A DNA stretch of 64,000 nucleotides from Acytostelium subglobosum LB1 (Eukaryota > Evosea > Eumycetozoa > Acytosteliales > Acytosteliaceae). Both the position numbers and the translations under genes were made by a program. The notes under the pieces are model-generated. The model made no database searches, was not told where the DNA came from, and saw only the letters and a list, made by a program, of their open reading frames with translations. Numbering within the stretch: the stretch's first letter is position 1; every line of letters begins with the position of its first letter. The DNA lies in the NCBI RefSeq assembly GCF_000787575.1, contig NW_012236524.1, positions 869,665-933,664 of the forward strand, in the 5' to 3' direction. This document shows, piece after piece, positions 32,559-44,298 of this stretch.

Positions 32559-34711
32559 ATGTCTGTTATAAATACACCAGAGAATGCAAGAAGTAATGAG
32601 ACTCGTTTAGAGTCCAACTTGCAGGTCACTTTGGCCGATGAGACTGTTGATGCTGCAGAGGTGGTGTTGATCTTGGATGCAGGTTCACAATACAGCAAGG
32701 TGATTGATAGACGTGTACGTGAATTGAACGTCGCCTCAGAGATACATCCATTCAACACCAAGTTGCAACCATTGCTCGCTCGTGGCAACGTGCGTGCTAT
32801 CATCGTGTCTGGTGGTCCAGAGTCTGTCTACTCGTCCAAGGCACCCACCTACGATCCCTACCTCTTCGAGGCCGATGTCAAGGTTCCCGTCCTCGGTATC
32901 TGTTACGGCATGCAGCTCATGACCCATCTCTACGGTGGTCATGTCGAGAAGAAGGATCATCGCGAGGATGGTGTTCACAACATCATCATCAAAGGTAGGT
33001 TCAATGTTTGATCGACACGATCAATCAATCAATCGATCAATCGTGCTAACTGTCATTGTCACGCACACTTATAGGCAACTCTGAGTTGTTCCACGGCATG
33101 CAACAGAGCGAGAGAGTGTTGCTCACTCATGGAGACAGTGTGACTGCACTGCCACCTGGATTCACAGAGATCGCCGTGAGCGAGGGAGGCGTCATCTCAG
33201 CCATTGAGAACTTGAGCAAGCAGTTCTACGGCCTGCAGTTCCATCCAGAGGTCGATCTGACTGAGAACGGCAAGACGATCCTGCAGAACTTTTTGTTCAG
33301 AATCGCAAAGTGCACTGGCAGCTACACATTGGAGGACCGTGAGCAGACGGCCATCAAGGAGATCAGGGACACCGTGGGCTCGGGCAAGGTGTTGGTGTTG
33401 GTCAGCGGTGGTGTCGACTCGACCGTGTGCGCCGCACTCATCTCCAAGGCCATCGGACCAGAGCGTGTGATCGCTCTGCACATTGACAATGGATTCATGC
33501 GCAAGGAGGAGAGCGCCAAGGTGGAGAAGGCACTGTCCGTGCTCGGCCTGCGTCTGATCGTGGTCGACGCCTCACAAACATTCTACAACGCCACGACCAC
33601 AATCAAGGGCGTCCCAACCGCACAGCTCAAGGTCACCGTGCACCCAGAGGAGAAGCGCAAGATCATTGGAGACACATTCATGCGTGTGGCCGAGGAGGAG
33701 GTCAAGAAGCTGGGTCTGAACCCCAACGAGGTCTACCTCGCCCAGGGCACCCTGCGTCCAGACCTCATTGAAAGCTCGTCCAAGACTGTGTCTGGCGTGG
33801 CCGACGTCATCAAGACACATCACAACGATACCGAGCTGGTTCGTCTTCTTCGTGAGACTGGCCGCGTCGTCGAGCCTTTGAAGGATCTTCACAAGGATGA
33901 GGTCCGCGAGCTTGGCAAGAGTCTTGGTCTGTCTGAGGACCTCGTCTGGAGACAGCCATTCCCAGGCCCCGGTCTCTCAATTCGTATCCTTTGCACAGAG
34001 AAGCCATACATTGAGGAGAAGTTCGACTTGACCAACAACGTTCTACAGTACATCGTTACCGCACAGGCAGACTCTTTGGAGGACAGCGTAAAGCTGAGAA
34101 TCGACACTCAACTTAGAGACATGGGCTGCTTTGATGCCGTCCGCTCAATCAAGGACATCAGCCCACTGCTGCTGCCCGTGCAAACTGTCGGTGTACAGGG
34201 AGATGGTCGTACCTACTCCTACCTCGTTGGTCTCTCACAGCAGACCCCCAACTGGGACCAGCTGTTCCAGCTGGCCAAGGTCATCCCCAAGCTTTGCCAC
34301 AACGTCAACCGTATCGTCTACGTCTTTGGCGAGGTCATCAACTCCAAGACCACAGTGATCCGTCAGATCACCCCAACTCACCTGGTCCCAGACACCATCG
34401 CTCAGTTGCAGCTTGCCGACAGCCTCGTCAATGAGGTGCTGCTCAAGTACCAGCTGATCCGTTCGCTCAGCCAGGTGCCCGTCATCCTGCTACCAGTATC
34501 ATTCGACGGCGACTCGACCAAGAGATCGATCGCCATCCGCACATTCATCACCAACGACTTTATGACTGGTGTGCCCGCCGTCCCACACAAGACCATCCCA
34601 ATGGAGGCCGTCACCGAGATGGTTGACAAGCTGATGCAAAACACTCCAGGCATTTCCAGAGTTGTATACGATCTCACCAGCAAGCCACCTGGAACAACAG
34701 AGTATGAATAA
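32559..34711 (+). CDS. guaA: GMP synthase (glutamine-hydrolysing)
   Basis: Two exons, 32559-32994 and 33075-34711, give about 690 residues, close to the 693 of human GMPS. The class I glutamine amidotransferase domain comes first, with the nucleophile Cys in GICYGMQLM and the His and Glu in LQFHPEVDLT. The ATP pyrophosphatase domain follows with the P-loop VSGGVDSTV, and the dimerisation domain ends the protein (RVVYDLTSKPPGTTEYE). It amidates XMP to GMP in the cytosol. The long form with an insertion near residues 430-560 matches the eukaryotic type. The intron is 80 bp, with ATCA repeats and a CTAAC branch-like site. Confidence 0.98.
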
Positions 34712-34757
34712 ACTTGCGATAAAGTCAAAGTTATGTCAATCATGGTAGAATAGTTTA

Positions 34758-36287
34758 TTACAAAGAGAGATTAAGCATTGATATAAGGCTGATATGTTTG
34801 TTATGTTTGGGTATTACTTCGATTATGGCTTGGCCAGGACTAACCTTTCTCGTTGAAGTTTGGAATGGAGTGTGATCACATTGTCCATAAGTGATCTTGT
34901 ATGTTTGAGCATTTGTTATACTCTGTATCAATGACTTTATACCCATTTGGATAGGTTGATGAGTTATATTGAGTTGTGGGTAATCCAGGTGAATCATTCT
35001 GATTGGTATGTTGAATGTTGGTATGCTGGACAGATCCTCTTCCTTCATATGTATTGTGACAGACTCTACTTGACTTATAGATGCTCCAAAACATTGAAGT
35101 TGGAGCATTGACTTGAGTACCAGAGATTGAACATTGATTGGCAGACTACAGTTTGAGAAGTATACATCTCCAAGTTCCAACTTGGTAAGGGAAGTTGGAA
35201 GGACACCTGATGGGAGTGGCTGGTTAAAGCAAGTACCAAACTTTAGGTCTTTGATTGAATCTAGTGCTCCCATGGGTATAACTTCATTGAATTGACGATG
35301 GAATGAAAGAGTTGATAATAGAGATAGTTGCTCTTGTCGAAGAGATATGAGTTGATCGACATTTCCTAGGATTAGAGTTGTGGCTTTAAGATTGCTCAAA
35401 GTGTTGACATGAATGAAGTTGTTGCCCAGGGATAATGACTTGAGTGAAGATATAGTTGAAGTATCAAGTTGGTGATTATATTGATATCCAAGTGAGAGTG
35501 ATTGTATAGATGTAGATATAAGAGTAGGGGCCAAAGGTTGGTTAAATGAATTGCCACAGGTTAAGTTGGTTAAGGTAAAAGGAAGTGATCCAATGGGAAG
35601 AGGATGATTGAATGTATGTCCGAATGATAGTGTTGTTAATGATGTAGGGAGGGATCCAACAATAGGTTGGTTAAAGTAATCTCCAAAAGATAGATAGTTG
35701 ATATTAGGAGGAAGTGTACCGATTCTTAACTCTTGATTATAACATTTTCCAAAGATTAATTGTTCAAGGGTTGAGGGTAGTACACCAGGCAGAATAACAC
35801 GATTGTAATAGAATCCTAACTCTAGGGACTTGAGTGACGAGGGAAGGATACCGGCATTGAGTTCTCTATTGAAATAAGTTCCAAACTTTATATTGTTGAT
35901 ACTATTTGGAAGAGAGTTGGCAAGGAACATTGTATCATAACAATTTCCAAATTCTAAAGATACCAATGAGATTGGAAGGCATCCTGGGAATAACAATTGA
36001 TTGAAATCATTGTCAAACTTCAAAGAGACAATGTTCATCGGCATAGCTCCAGGTACTATTTCTTGATTTAAGTTGAAGACAAACACATTGGGATCAACTT
36101 CATTCTCTTCTTCTTGAACTGGTGTACTATCTTTTGTTAAAGTAGAAGTTAGGTAAACATTTCTAACTCTATTATTATAAATTAAATGATAATAATGTTT
36201 TGAAATTAAACTTAGAGATATAATATCTAATCCATTATCAATATGATTAAATATATTACTAATAATAAAATATGAGAAGGTATCCAT
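34758..36287 (-). CDS. FNIP-repeat protein
   Basis: A single exon encodes 509 residues. The N-terminal 40 residues resemble an F-box-like helix pair (IISLSLISKHYYHLIYNNRV). Then repeats of about 22 residues follow with the FNIP pattern FGxxFNQPLxxGxLPxSLxxL, seen as FGDYFNQPIVGSLPTSL, FGHTFNHPLPIGSLPF and FGTCFNQPLPSGVLP. About twelve repeats are visible before a divergent tail from about residue 400. FNIP proteins are a large amoebozoan family, probably LRR-like solenoids of unknown ligand. The gene converges on guaA, 46 bp apart. Confidence 0.93.
   Translation of the reverse strand: MDTFSYFIISNIFNHIDNGLDIISLSLISKHYYHLIYNNRVRNVYLTSTLTKDSTPVQEEENEVDPNVFVFNLNQEIVPGAMPMNIVSLKFDNDFNQLLFPGCLPISLVSLEFGNCYDTMFLANSLPNSINNIKFGTYFNRELNAGILPSSLKSLELGFYYNRVILPGVLPSTLEQLIFGKCYNQELRIGTLPPNINYLSFGDYFNQPIVGSLPTSLTTLSFGHTFNHPLPIGSLPFTLTNLTCGNSFNQPLAPTLISTSIQSLSLGYQYNHQLDTSTISSLKSLSLGNNFIHVNTLSNLKATTLILGNVDQLISLRQEQLSLLSTLSFHRQFNEVIPMGALDSIKDLKFGTCFNQPLPSGVLPTSLTKLELGDVYFSNCSLPINVQSLVLKSMLQLQCFGASISQVESVTIHMKEEDLSSIPTFNIPIRMIHLDYPQLNITHQPIQMGIKSLIQSITNAQTYKITYGQCDHTPFQTSTRKVSPGQAIIEVIPKHNKHISLISMLNLSL

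Positions 36288-36291
<4 letters not shown>

Positions 36292-36329
<38 letters not shown>
36292..36329. repeat. (TA)n microsatellite
   Basis: About 38 bp of nearly pure TA dinucleotides lie just upstream of the FNIP gene's ATG, between it and the divergently transcribed B-box gene. Confidence 0.9.
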
Positions 36330-36336
<7 letters not shown>

Positions 36337-36581
36337 AGTGTGTAGAGATAAGTAGATAATATTAATGAAATAATATTATTGGTCCATCAATACTCAGTAC
36401 TTTTGTAACAAGTTATGTTTCTCGTCGAAGGATCTCGAATCCAGAAATGGAAATAATGTTGTTGTTGACAACAATGTCCAGATCTTTTTTCTTTGACCCC
36501 TCAATCTACACTCACTGCCCTAGTTTGTAACGACATCTAGTGATAGTGGTTTGTGAATGTATTGCAACAACAAAAATAAAA

Positions 36582-37122
36582 ATGGAGAGTAACATAATTG
36601 ATAGAGACACAACAGATACAGATATAGATGATAGTAGTATTTGCTCAAGACATGGCAAGAAGAAATATAAGTTTATTTGTATAGAATGTAATAGTTTGTT
36701 ATGTTCAATGTGTGTCAGTTCACATAAGAGACATGATGTTGAGAATGTACAACACTTGAGATCATTGATCAATGAAGGACAGTATGACGATACATCAAAG
36801 TTGAGATTGAAGTTATTGTGGAGTATGCTTCAACGACTGTCAGTGGCACATCATACGATGACAGAGTCATGCAAGAATGTCAGTGATCAATTCAAACAAC
36901 TTCATGACATGCTTGTGATTGAGGAACACAGGATAACATCACCACTCAATGACAAGATTCAACAAACATCATCAACCATTCATGACATCATCAATGAGAT
37001 CAAGAACATCAACAGTCTGTTCAGCCAATCGACAACCAAGACCGATGACTTGGAGATAAACGAGATCATTCAATCAATCAAATCATCAACATCGCCCAAA
37101 GAGTTCATCGACAAGACATTCC

Positions 37123-37153
<31 letters not shown>

Positions 37154-38222
37154 TACAGAGGTCACAGATATTGAATTGTTGACAATGATTAAGAATCATG
37201 TCAATCAGATGAACACAACAATTCATGTGTTGACACGTCCCTACAAAGTGGTGATTGATCAAGACATGATAGACTCGGTCAAAGATGAAATAAGATCATT
37301 GACCAAACTGATGGAGCCAATCGAACACTTTACTCATGATCTCGATGGCCAGATCATGTGTATCGAGAATGAGAATGTGTCGTTGTTCTCGCCAGCGACC
37401 AATGGATGGACAGATGTGGATGGTGATTCATTTGAAAAAGCGAACTATTTCTGCTCGTCAGTATATGCTCGTGGTCATGTCTATGTGTTTGGACCACGTG
37501 ATGACTGCCCATCAACATACTCTCGCTTCTCACTCGTTACTCGAAAATGGCAATATGATATCCCAATGGCTGGAGTTAGAGGCGGAAGACTCTGTTCAGT
37601 CTGCTTTGATGGAGACAAGTATATATACTTGGTCGGTGGCACCACTATTGATGTTTGGCCACAAGTCAATTTCAATCGAGTTGATTGCTTCAATATTGAA
37701 ACTCAAGAGTTCTCAATGTATGGCGAACTATCACAATGCGTCTCTGCAGGCTATCTGTTCATCATTGACAATACACTCTATTATATCGACAGTGATAGCA
37801 TTACAATATCAATCATAGAGTTCAACTTGGCAAGCAAAAAGTCGACCTTTATCAAAGGTATCATTCCTGAAACAGCCCTTTCAGTAGTCTTTGATGGCAA
37901 TGACAGAATATACATCTTTCTCATGCATCGATTCATCAGCATGTCATTGTTGGCAGTGGACAAAGCAAAGACAATCAGGGAGCTTACACCTCCGCCAGCC
38001 AATCCATTGTACGGGGAGGAAAAATGGGCACGCAACACCCTGGTGTATTACACACCTGAGCAAGGAACTATACTCAATCTTCAAGGTACTGGAAATAACT
38101 ATCGATACTCAATCAAACTGGACGAATGGACCAAGATCAATGACAATGATCCAATCGAAGATAGAGGTTATAGTGCATTGAGTCTATTGTATGACAATCC
38201 TGTCAAGCGTACTCCAAAGTAG
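36582..38222 (+). CDS. B-box zinc finger protein with Kelch-like C-terminal repeats
   Basis: A single exon encodes about 546 residues from the ATG at 36582 (MESNIIDRD). The longer open frame begins with a GTG at 36540 and is not needed. The B-box reads CSRHGKKKYKFICIEC then CSMCVSSHKRH. A coiled coil with QQTSSTIHDIINEI follows, then Kelch-like blades with VYARGHVYVFGP, YSRFSLVTRKW, YIYLVGG and YRYSIKLDEWTKI. It is the closest intact relative of the decayed copy at 15808-17197, sharing long nucleotide stretches (for example around QHLRSLIN). It starts a tandem group with 38224-38709 and 38806-40455. Confidence 0.85.
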
Positions 38223-38223
38223 A

Positions 38224-38709
38224 CCCATAAATACATCATTATTCCAACACTCTTCATCGTTGTCATCGATGATCATTCATGACAACGATCTCTATTGCGT
38301 CGATGGATATGATTCCATAAGTAGAATCATCTTGACCTACGACCTGGCGACCAAAGAAAAGACTCGAATCCAACTGCCTGGCATGCTCATGTCAGCAGCC
38401 TTTGACGGTAAAGACATTTTGTACATGATGTTGGAAGACAATCGTTTCATCAGCATGTCACTATCGACCAGACTACAAAATAAATTGGACTCCCCAATCC
38501 CAGGAGGTAATGAATCACAACAAAACAATCTTGTATTCTATCCACCAGAGAAAGGAACACTCCTATTGCTTCAAGGCAAAGGCGCCAACTTCCGATACTC
38601 GACAAGACGCAATGAATGGACTTTAATCGATGATGATGATCCACTTGATGAGAGGCGCTGGAACACTGTATGTGTATTGTATGATAAGCCCCGCTTGGTC
38701 AATGATTGA
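38224..38709 (+). pseudogene. Truncated B-box/Kelch copy (C-terminal part only)
   Basis: This piece encodes the last ~150 residues of a B-box/Kelch protein, with LTYDLATKEK, NNLVFYPPEKGTLLLLQGKG and FRYSTRRNEWT. It lacks the B-box, coiled coil and early blades. The open frame begins inside the previous gene and no promoter-like gap precedes it. A short repeat ACCCATAAATACA occurs at both its ends (38223-38235 and about 38716-38728). It looks like a leftover of unequal exchange between tandem copies, not a gene. Confidence 0.75.
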
Positions 38710-38805
38710 TTGGTCCAACCCATAAATACAATGAATGTGGTTCATTCCAACCCACACTAATCATTCATGCAATCGTTCTTCGAGTTGAGAAAGATAGTGA
38801 TAGAG

Positions 38806-40455
38806 ATGGCAGAGGATACATTGTGCGAGATACATCACAAGAAGCACAAGTTGATATGTATTGATTGTAACACTATTATATGTTCTGTATGTGTTGGATC
38901 ACACCAAAGACATTCATTTCAGAATGTTCAACACTTTAGATCATTGATCAGTAAACAACAGTATGATGATACGTCATTGACGAGATTGAAGTTGTTATGG
39001 AGTACTCTACAACAACTATCAACAACACATCAGACAATGACAGAGTCATGCAAGAATGTCAGTGATCAATTCAAACAACTTCATGACATGCTTGTGATTG
39101 AGGAGCACAGGATCACATCAATACTCAATGACAAGATTCAGCAAACATCATCAACCATTCATGACATCATCAATCAGATCAAGAACATCAATACTATATT
39201 CAAACCATCATCAACAACATGCAAGTTCAATGATGATGATAGCATCAACGATGATGAGATCATTCAATCAATCACAACATGTTCATCACTCGATCATTTC
39301 ACCGATCAAACATTCCCAACTACAACATCAATGCCATCAGAGACAGACTCGGTGACGATCAATATCACAGACATTGAGTTGCTGAGATTGGTACAACGGA
39401 ATATCAATCAAATCAATAGTGCACCTCACATAATGACGAAGCCTGTGACTGTGGACATTGACACCAAAACATTGGATTCAATCAAGGAACAGCTTAGATC
39501 ATGCTTCCAACTGTTGGAGGTCACCGAGAAGTACACTCATGACATAGATGGACAGGTCATGTCAATAGACATTGAATGCTATACATTGTACTCACCAATA
39601 ACAAATACATGGACAAAGGTACAAAATGGCGTTGTATTTGAATACAGTTCCACCGCAGTGTACGCCCGTGGCAATGTATATCTGTTTGGAGGACAGGGCA
39701 GCGAACCCACATACTCGCGTTACTCTCTCGCCGATCGACAATGGCATCATAACCTACCGATGGTTGGAGAGGGTGTGCAGAGTGGATTGGAAGCTTCATT
39801 GTGCTACGATGGCGACCGAACAATCTATTTGGTAGGCGGTGAGATCCAAGATGCCATGGGCGAAATCATTAAGAGAATGACACGCATCGACAGTTTCAAC
39901 ATTGAGACACTGGAATTCAAACATATTGGTGACTTTAAATATCCTTCCTCGTTGGCATTCGTCATTCATCACAACAACATACTCTACCTCTTTGATGGAT
40001 GCATCTATTTGGAATTTCAAGACGGAGAACAGTTTGGCTGCTACTTCACCTACGACCTGGCGACCAAAGAAGAGAACACCATTAAAATGGGTACAACTAT
40101 GGAGTCATTGGCATATGATGGTGAGGGCAATGTTTACATAATATACAAGGACGACGGAAAATTCTTTCACTACTCGATATTGACAAAAATTGGCACTGAA
40201 CTAATGGCTCCACCACCAGCACCACAACACCAGGAGGAGGAGTTTGGTAGAAACCTAATATGGTACACACCTGAGAAGGGCACCATTCTTTATCTTCGAG
40301 GCAAAGGAATGAACTGTAAATACTCAACAAGACTCAATCAATGGACTGAACTCCAAGACGATGATCCACAAGATGGTGTAAGAAATTGGCAAGCACTATG
40401 TTTACTATACGACACACCAGTAAAATATAATCCTAATAAAGATTACAATCACTAA
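38806..40455 (+). CDS. B-box zinc finger protein with Kelch-like C-terminal repeats
   Basis: A single exon encodes about 549 residues from the ATG at 38806 (MAEDTLCEIHHKK). An upstream in-frame ATG at 38767 would add 13 residues. The B-box reads CEIHHKKHKLICIDC then CSVCVGSHQRH. The coiled coil resembles that of the 36582 gene (QQTSSTIHDIINQI), then Kelch-like blades VYARGNVYLFGG, YSRYSLADRQWHH, IYLVGG and YSTRLNQWTEL follow. It is closer in its Kelch part to the 17217-18905 gene (SLADR motif) than to its neighbour. It is the last of the tandem group. The role is unknown. Confidence 0.85.
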   Translation: MAEDTLCEIHHKKHKLICIDCNTIICSVCVGSHQRHSFQNVQHFRSLISKQQYDDTSLTRLKLLWSTLQQLSTTHQTMTESCKNVSDQFKQLHDMLVIEEHRITSILNDKIQQTSSTIHDIINQIKNINTIFKPSSTTCKFNDDDSINDDEIIQSITTCSSLDHFTDQTFPTTTSMPSETDSVTINITDIELLRLVQRNINQINSAPHIMTKPVTVDIDTKTLDSIKEQLRSCFQLLEVTEKYTHDIDGQVMSIDIECYTLYSPITNTWTKVQNGVVFEYSSTAVYARGNVYLFGGQGSEPTYSRYSLADRQWHHNLPMVGEGVQSGLEASLCYDGDRTIYLVGGEIQDAMGEIIKRMTRIDSFNIETLEFKHIGDFKYPSSLAFVIHHNNILYLFDGCIYLEFQDGEQFGCYFTYDLATKEENTIKMGTTMESLAYDGEGNVYIIYKDDGKFFHYSILTKIGTELMAPPPAPQHQEEEFGRNLIWYTPEKGTILYLRGKGMNCKYSTRLNQWTELQDDDPQDGVRNWQALCLLYDTPVKYNPNKDYNH

Positions 40456-41074
40456 ATATATGAATGGAATGAGTTTGCAAAGTAGTCAAGGTGATTGAAT
40501 AAGTTAACCGCCATAATTTTAAAATTCAAATTTGAAATGAATGGCGCCAAATTGAGGTGTTTTGTAATGTGTGGTTCACATGTTTGGATCACTTGAACAC
40601 ATTCAAACAAAACACACTTCCTTCAACAATAAAGAGGTAGATAGCCCAATATCAATCACTTGTTCTCATCGGTTGATATGACTGTTATAAATTAAAAAGT
40701 AACAAACACATAACAACAACAACAGCAATTACAACAGCAATTACAACAGCTATAACAAAGCAACAAACAAGGCACAGCACAATCAAAAAAGAGAAAGAAG
40801 CAGTATAAATTCAATTTCTTCGATCAATCAACATCTTGTTTACACATCACCATCACAACAACAACTCAACTATCAACTGTACAATATATACACATATATA
40901 TATCATTCATAGTTGTTCAACAGAACAGTAAGTAGTCAGCTGACACTACTCACTCACTCGCTCAATCAATCACTCGTTCGCTCACTCACTAACTCGACTC
41001 GATCAATCAATCAATCAATCACATGATCATTCGATATACATATATAGACATAGACAAACAGACTTAAAGAAACA
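40456..41074. promoter_or_regulatory. CDK1 promoter region
   Basis: This 0.6-kb gap has no gene. A 12-bp palindrome TTCAAATTTGAA (40525-40536) is followed after six bases by GGCGCCAAA (40543-40551), about 525 bp upstream of the CDK1 ATG. The region 40860-41010 is pyrimidine-rich with tetranucleotide repeats and is probably leader. Confidence 0.5.
40525..40551 (-). promoter_or_regulatory. E2F/CHR-like composite upstream of CDK1
   Basis: TTTGAA at 40531-40536 and GGCGCC at 40543-40548 are six bases apart. On the minus strand this is GGCGCC then TTCAAA, the order seen in the ASF1 and TPP1-like upstream regions. It is farther from its ATG than the others. Confidence 0.45.
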
Positions 41075-42206
41075 ATGGATCATTCTGATGGAGGACTTTC
41101 TCGATTCCAGAAGCTAGAGAAGCTTGGTGAGGGTACATATGGAAAGGTGTACAAGGCAAAGGAGAAGTCAACTGGTAGGATTGTGGCTCTCAAGAAGATT
41201 CGTCTGGAGGACGACGGTGTACCAAGCACTGCCCTGCGTGAGATCTCTCTTCTCAAGGAGTTGCCACACAGCAACATCGTCACGTATGTATCATGTCGTC
41301 TTGAACGTCATCATGTCTTGGCGCTAACATCATCCACCTCATCACTAATACAATGACAACAACAATAGTTTGATCGATGTTCTTCATTGTACACATAGAC
41401 TATACCTTGTCTTTGAGTTCCTCGATCAGGACTTGAAGAAGTACATGGACTCAGTGTCTGTGATCAATCCACAGTTGATCAAAGTATGTTGATCATTCAT
41501 TCATTCATTCATTCCCCATTCCATAACTAACCAACCAATCAATGATATACAGTCATACATGTACCAGTTGCTCAGAGGATTGGCTCACTCTCATAGCCAG
41601 AGAATATTGCATCGTGATCTCAAGCCACAAAACTTGTTGATTGATCGTTTGGGAGCGATCAAGATTGCCGACTTTGGTCTGGCTCGTGCCATCAGCATTC
41701 CAGTTCGTGTGTACACTCACGAGATCGTCACTCTTTGGTATCGCGCACCAGAGGTGCTCCTGGGCTCCAAGACCTACTCGGTCCCAGTGGACATGTGGTC
41801 GGTCGGTTGCATCTTTGGAGAGATGTTGAACAAGAAGCCACTGTTTTCCGGTGACTGTGAGATCGATCAGATCTACCGTATCTTCCGTGTACTTGGCACT
41901 CCCAACGAGTCCATTTGGCCTGGTGTCACCGAGTTGCCAGACTTCCACGTGAACACCTTCCCCATCTGGACTGGACAGCCACTCGCCAAGTTTGTCCCCA
42001 ATGCAGAGCCACATGCTATTGACCTCTTGAACGTATGTCTTACTCGCGCGTGAAACTTTGGCCACCATCCTCCTCCCAATCACACCTCACTAACCAATGA
42101 CCAACAACAACAGAAAATGCTCCAGTACGAGCCATCAAGAAGAATCTCTGCAAAGGCAGCTCTCAACCATCCATACTTCAGCGATCTTGATGCAAGCGCA
42201 TTCTAA
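41075..42206 (+). CDS. cdk1: Cyclin-dependent kinase 1
   Basis: Four exons, 41075-41283, 41369-41483, 41553-42032 and 42114-42206, give 298 residues. The Gly loop [11 protein letters not shown] holds the inhibitory Thr14 and Tyr15, and the cyclin-binding helix is PSTALRE, as in Dictyostelium Cdk1. [15 protein letters not shown], the T-loop [15 protein letters not shown] and [19 protein letters not shown] identify a CDK1/2-type kinase. It pairs with cyclins to drive mitosis, probably S phase too. The C-terminus [12 protein letters not shown] resembles the Dictyostelium protein. Introns carry ATTC tracts and ACTAAC-like branch sites. Confidence 0.97.
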
Positions 42207-42304
42207 AGGGTAGAATGTGAAGCGTACACTCGGCCTCAATCTCCCAACAGGCCAACCAAACATTGTTTTGATCAACCAACCAACCAACACCAATCACAAC
42301 CAAT

Positions 42305-42335
<31 letters not shown>

Positions 42336-42414
42336 CCAATCAATCAATATCTACATCCTCTTTGTATCGCGTAATAAACAATACAACAGATGAACCTTAA
42401 CAGCAACAATAAGT

Positions 42415-43245
42415 TTATTGATCCTTTGTCTTGAGGGCCATTGATCCTGGCTCACCACCCCATCGCCATCGGCTAAGCTTTCGAAGAGCAAGGTAGATAG
42501 CACCAGCGAATGCAATGGACAAGATGATGAAGATCGCTTGAGCGTAGCCAGGCATCCAGTCGAGGAAAGGATATGCAAAGTGGCCTTGTACATAACGACT
42601 GATGAGGAATGGGTAGAGGAAAGCATTGAGCAACGAGAATGTGTGAGTGATGTCTTCTTTGAACTGCGCTGTCGACGGGATGCCAGTGATAACAGGCACC
42701 TTGAACTTGTGGAACTGATGGTTGACGAGCATCAACTCGAGTAGTGCAGCGAAAAATGGCAATGTATGTTGGATATGGTTCATTTGTGATGGGTAGATAT
42801 CTGCAATGTGCTTGGGGAAGATGCCTTGCTCATCAACAGCGATAACTGACCAGAAGAGTAGGGTGATGGCGATGCCAACAGGTCCTGCGTAGGAGCGATA
42901 CAATACATCACGTGTCTTTAGAAAGTAGTAGTACTTTGTGGGATTCGTTGATGAATAGCCAATGACATCGAGTGCATCAACTATTGTGGCTGCAACAAGG
43001 AAGACGAACCAAATGAGCTTGATACACAGAGTGTGATGTTAGTCGATATCCAAGTTCATGTGTTGTGATGATCAACATTGACCTACCTGTCCCCAGAAAG
43101 TTAGATATATTAACACACCAATGTGATAGCCACCATTGAGGTTATTGTCTTGGTGGAACTTGATAAAGTCTACTATTCCAACAAAGACAAGGGCTAGTAA
43201 CGTCAAATGTAATGGTATTGTCAATAGTAATCTTACACTTGCCAT
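42415..43245 (-). CDS. AIG1/ADTRP-family membrane hydrolase
   Basis: Two exons, 43087-43245 and 42415-43017, give about 253 residues with roughly six hydrophobic segments. GPVGIAITLLFWSV, FPKHIADIYPSQMNHIQHT and a Pro/Tyr-containing last loop match the human androgen-induced gene 1 and ADTRP proteins. These are threonine hydrolases of FAHFA lipids; the active-site Thr (LTFWGQ region) and the His in NHIQHT are present. The C-terminal tail is basic. The likely location is endoplasmic reticulum or plasma membrane. It converges with CDK1. The function is inferred from the family. Confidence 0.85.
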
Positions 43246-43445
43246 TTTTGGTTCTGTGTGATGATCAAACTAATAATCTCTCAATTTGAAATCATTGTTA
43301 TTGTTTTAAGAATTTCCCAAAACCCATTAATTTATATTAAATAATAATTAATTAATTATTTTATTTTTTTGGTCATCGGGACTATAAAGATATTTACAAG
43401 TAGTTGTGTCGACACATATATATATATATATATAATCATAATTAA

Positions 43446-43628
43446 TTACGGTTCGAAATATCTAGGTCCAACAGCAAATGTCTTTGGTTGATACCATATT
43501 CCTCCAGCAATTGAGTTGGATGTTTGTTGGAATGAATTATTTGAATTATTTCCAGAGCTGACCATTGTATGAGTAGCAATGAAGTTGATATTAGGAGTGA
43601 AAGACTTTGAAATATTCTTGAATAACAT
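43446..43628 (-). CDS. Possible small mitochondrial protein (60 aa)
   Basis: This isolated open frame starts MLFKNISKSFTPNINF, an amphipathic basic N-terminus of mitochondrial-presequence type, and ends FAVGPRYFEP. It is short and lacks recognised domains, but the non-repetitive composition and clean ATG suggest a real gene. AT-rich stretches flank it on both sides. Confidence 0.4.
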   Translation of the reverse strand: MLFKNISKSFTPNINFIATHTMVSSGNNSNNSFQQTSNSIAGGIWYQPKTFAVGPRYFEP

Positions 43629-44298
43629 TCTTAAGTTATTATATTATTATTGTTAATTATTAATTGAATGATGATTTGATATTTAGAAGTGAATGGAAGT
43701 GATGTCTATTATATAATCGACACCGTCCATCATCATACCACATATTAATTAATAATAACAATTTTAAGTAAGTATGCACCCGCCAATGCTGTGAATGGTA
43801 CCTTTGGCAGTTGATGTAGTTGAGTGGACTTTGAGCTCAACAACAACAATATCATTATCTTTGAATAAGGACCGATCTTGTTGTTATGTGTACATTTTGA
43901 GCTAAATAGAAGGTACCTCTACCATTCTGACAGAGTGCACCATTGTTCAGTTTCCCGGTCATTCAAATAATTTGGTTGTATATCCAAGTGTCGCCATCAA
44001 ATTAATATTATGTGTTTGTTGTGTTGTTGAGATGTAAATTAACTGATAGACATTCATTCATTCTTGTTATTATTAACATTGACATCACTGACGTTCATCA
44101 TCCACATTCACATTCATACACAATCAATTACACCATTCAACCCTCCCCCTTCCAACAATCAACCAAACACACACTTATGATTATTGATCCATCCAGGATG
44201 ACTGGAACACTCGGGTGATATTTGATGGTACACACACACTTATTTGGTTTTATTACTATTATTATGTTCGATATTTGATAATTATATATATATTATTT
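43629..44298. other. Intergenic, no gene seen
   Basis: This 0.67-kb gap lies between the 60-residue frame and the 3' end of talin. It contains GGTACC sites near 43798 and 43913 and short CA-rich tracts. I see no coding or RNA feature. Confidence 0.5.

Noticed and set aside
36540-36581. GTG start for the B-box gene
   Set aside because: A clean ATG at 36582 has the usual A-rich context and precedes the conserved B-box.
38191-38709. The 172-codon frame as an independent gene
   Set aside because: It starts inside the preceding gene and lacks the B-box and most blades, so it is better read as a fragment.
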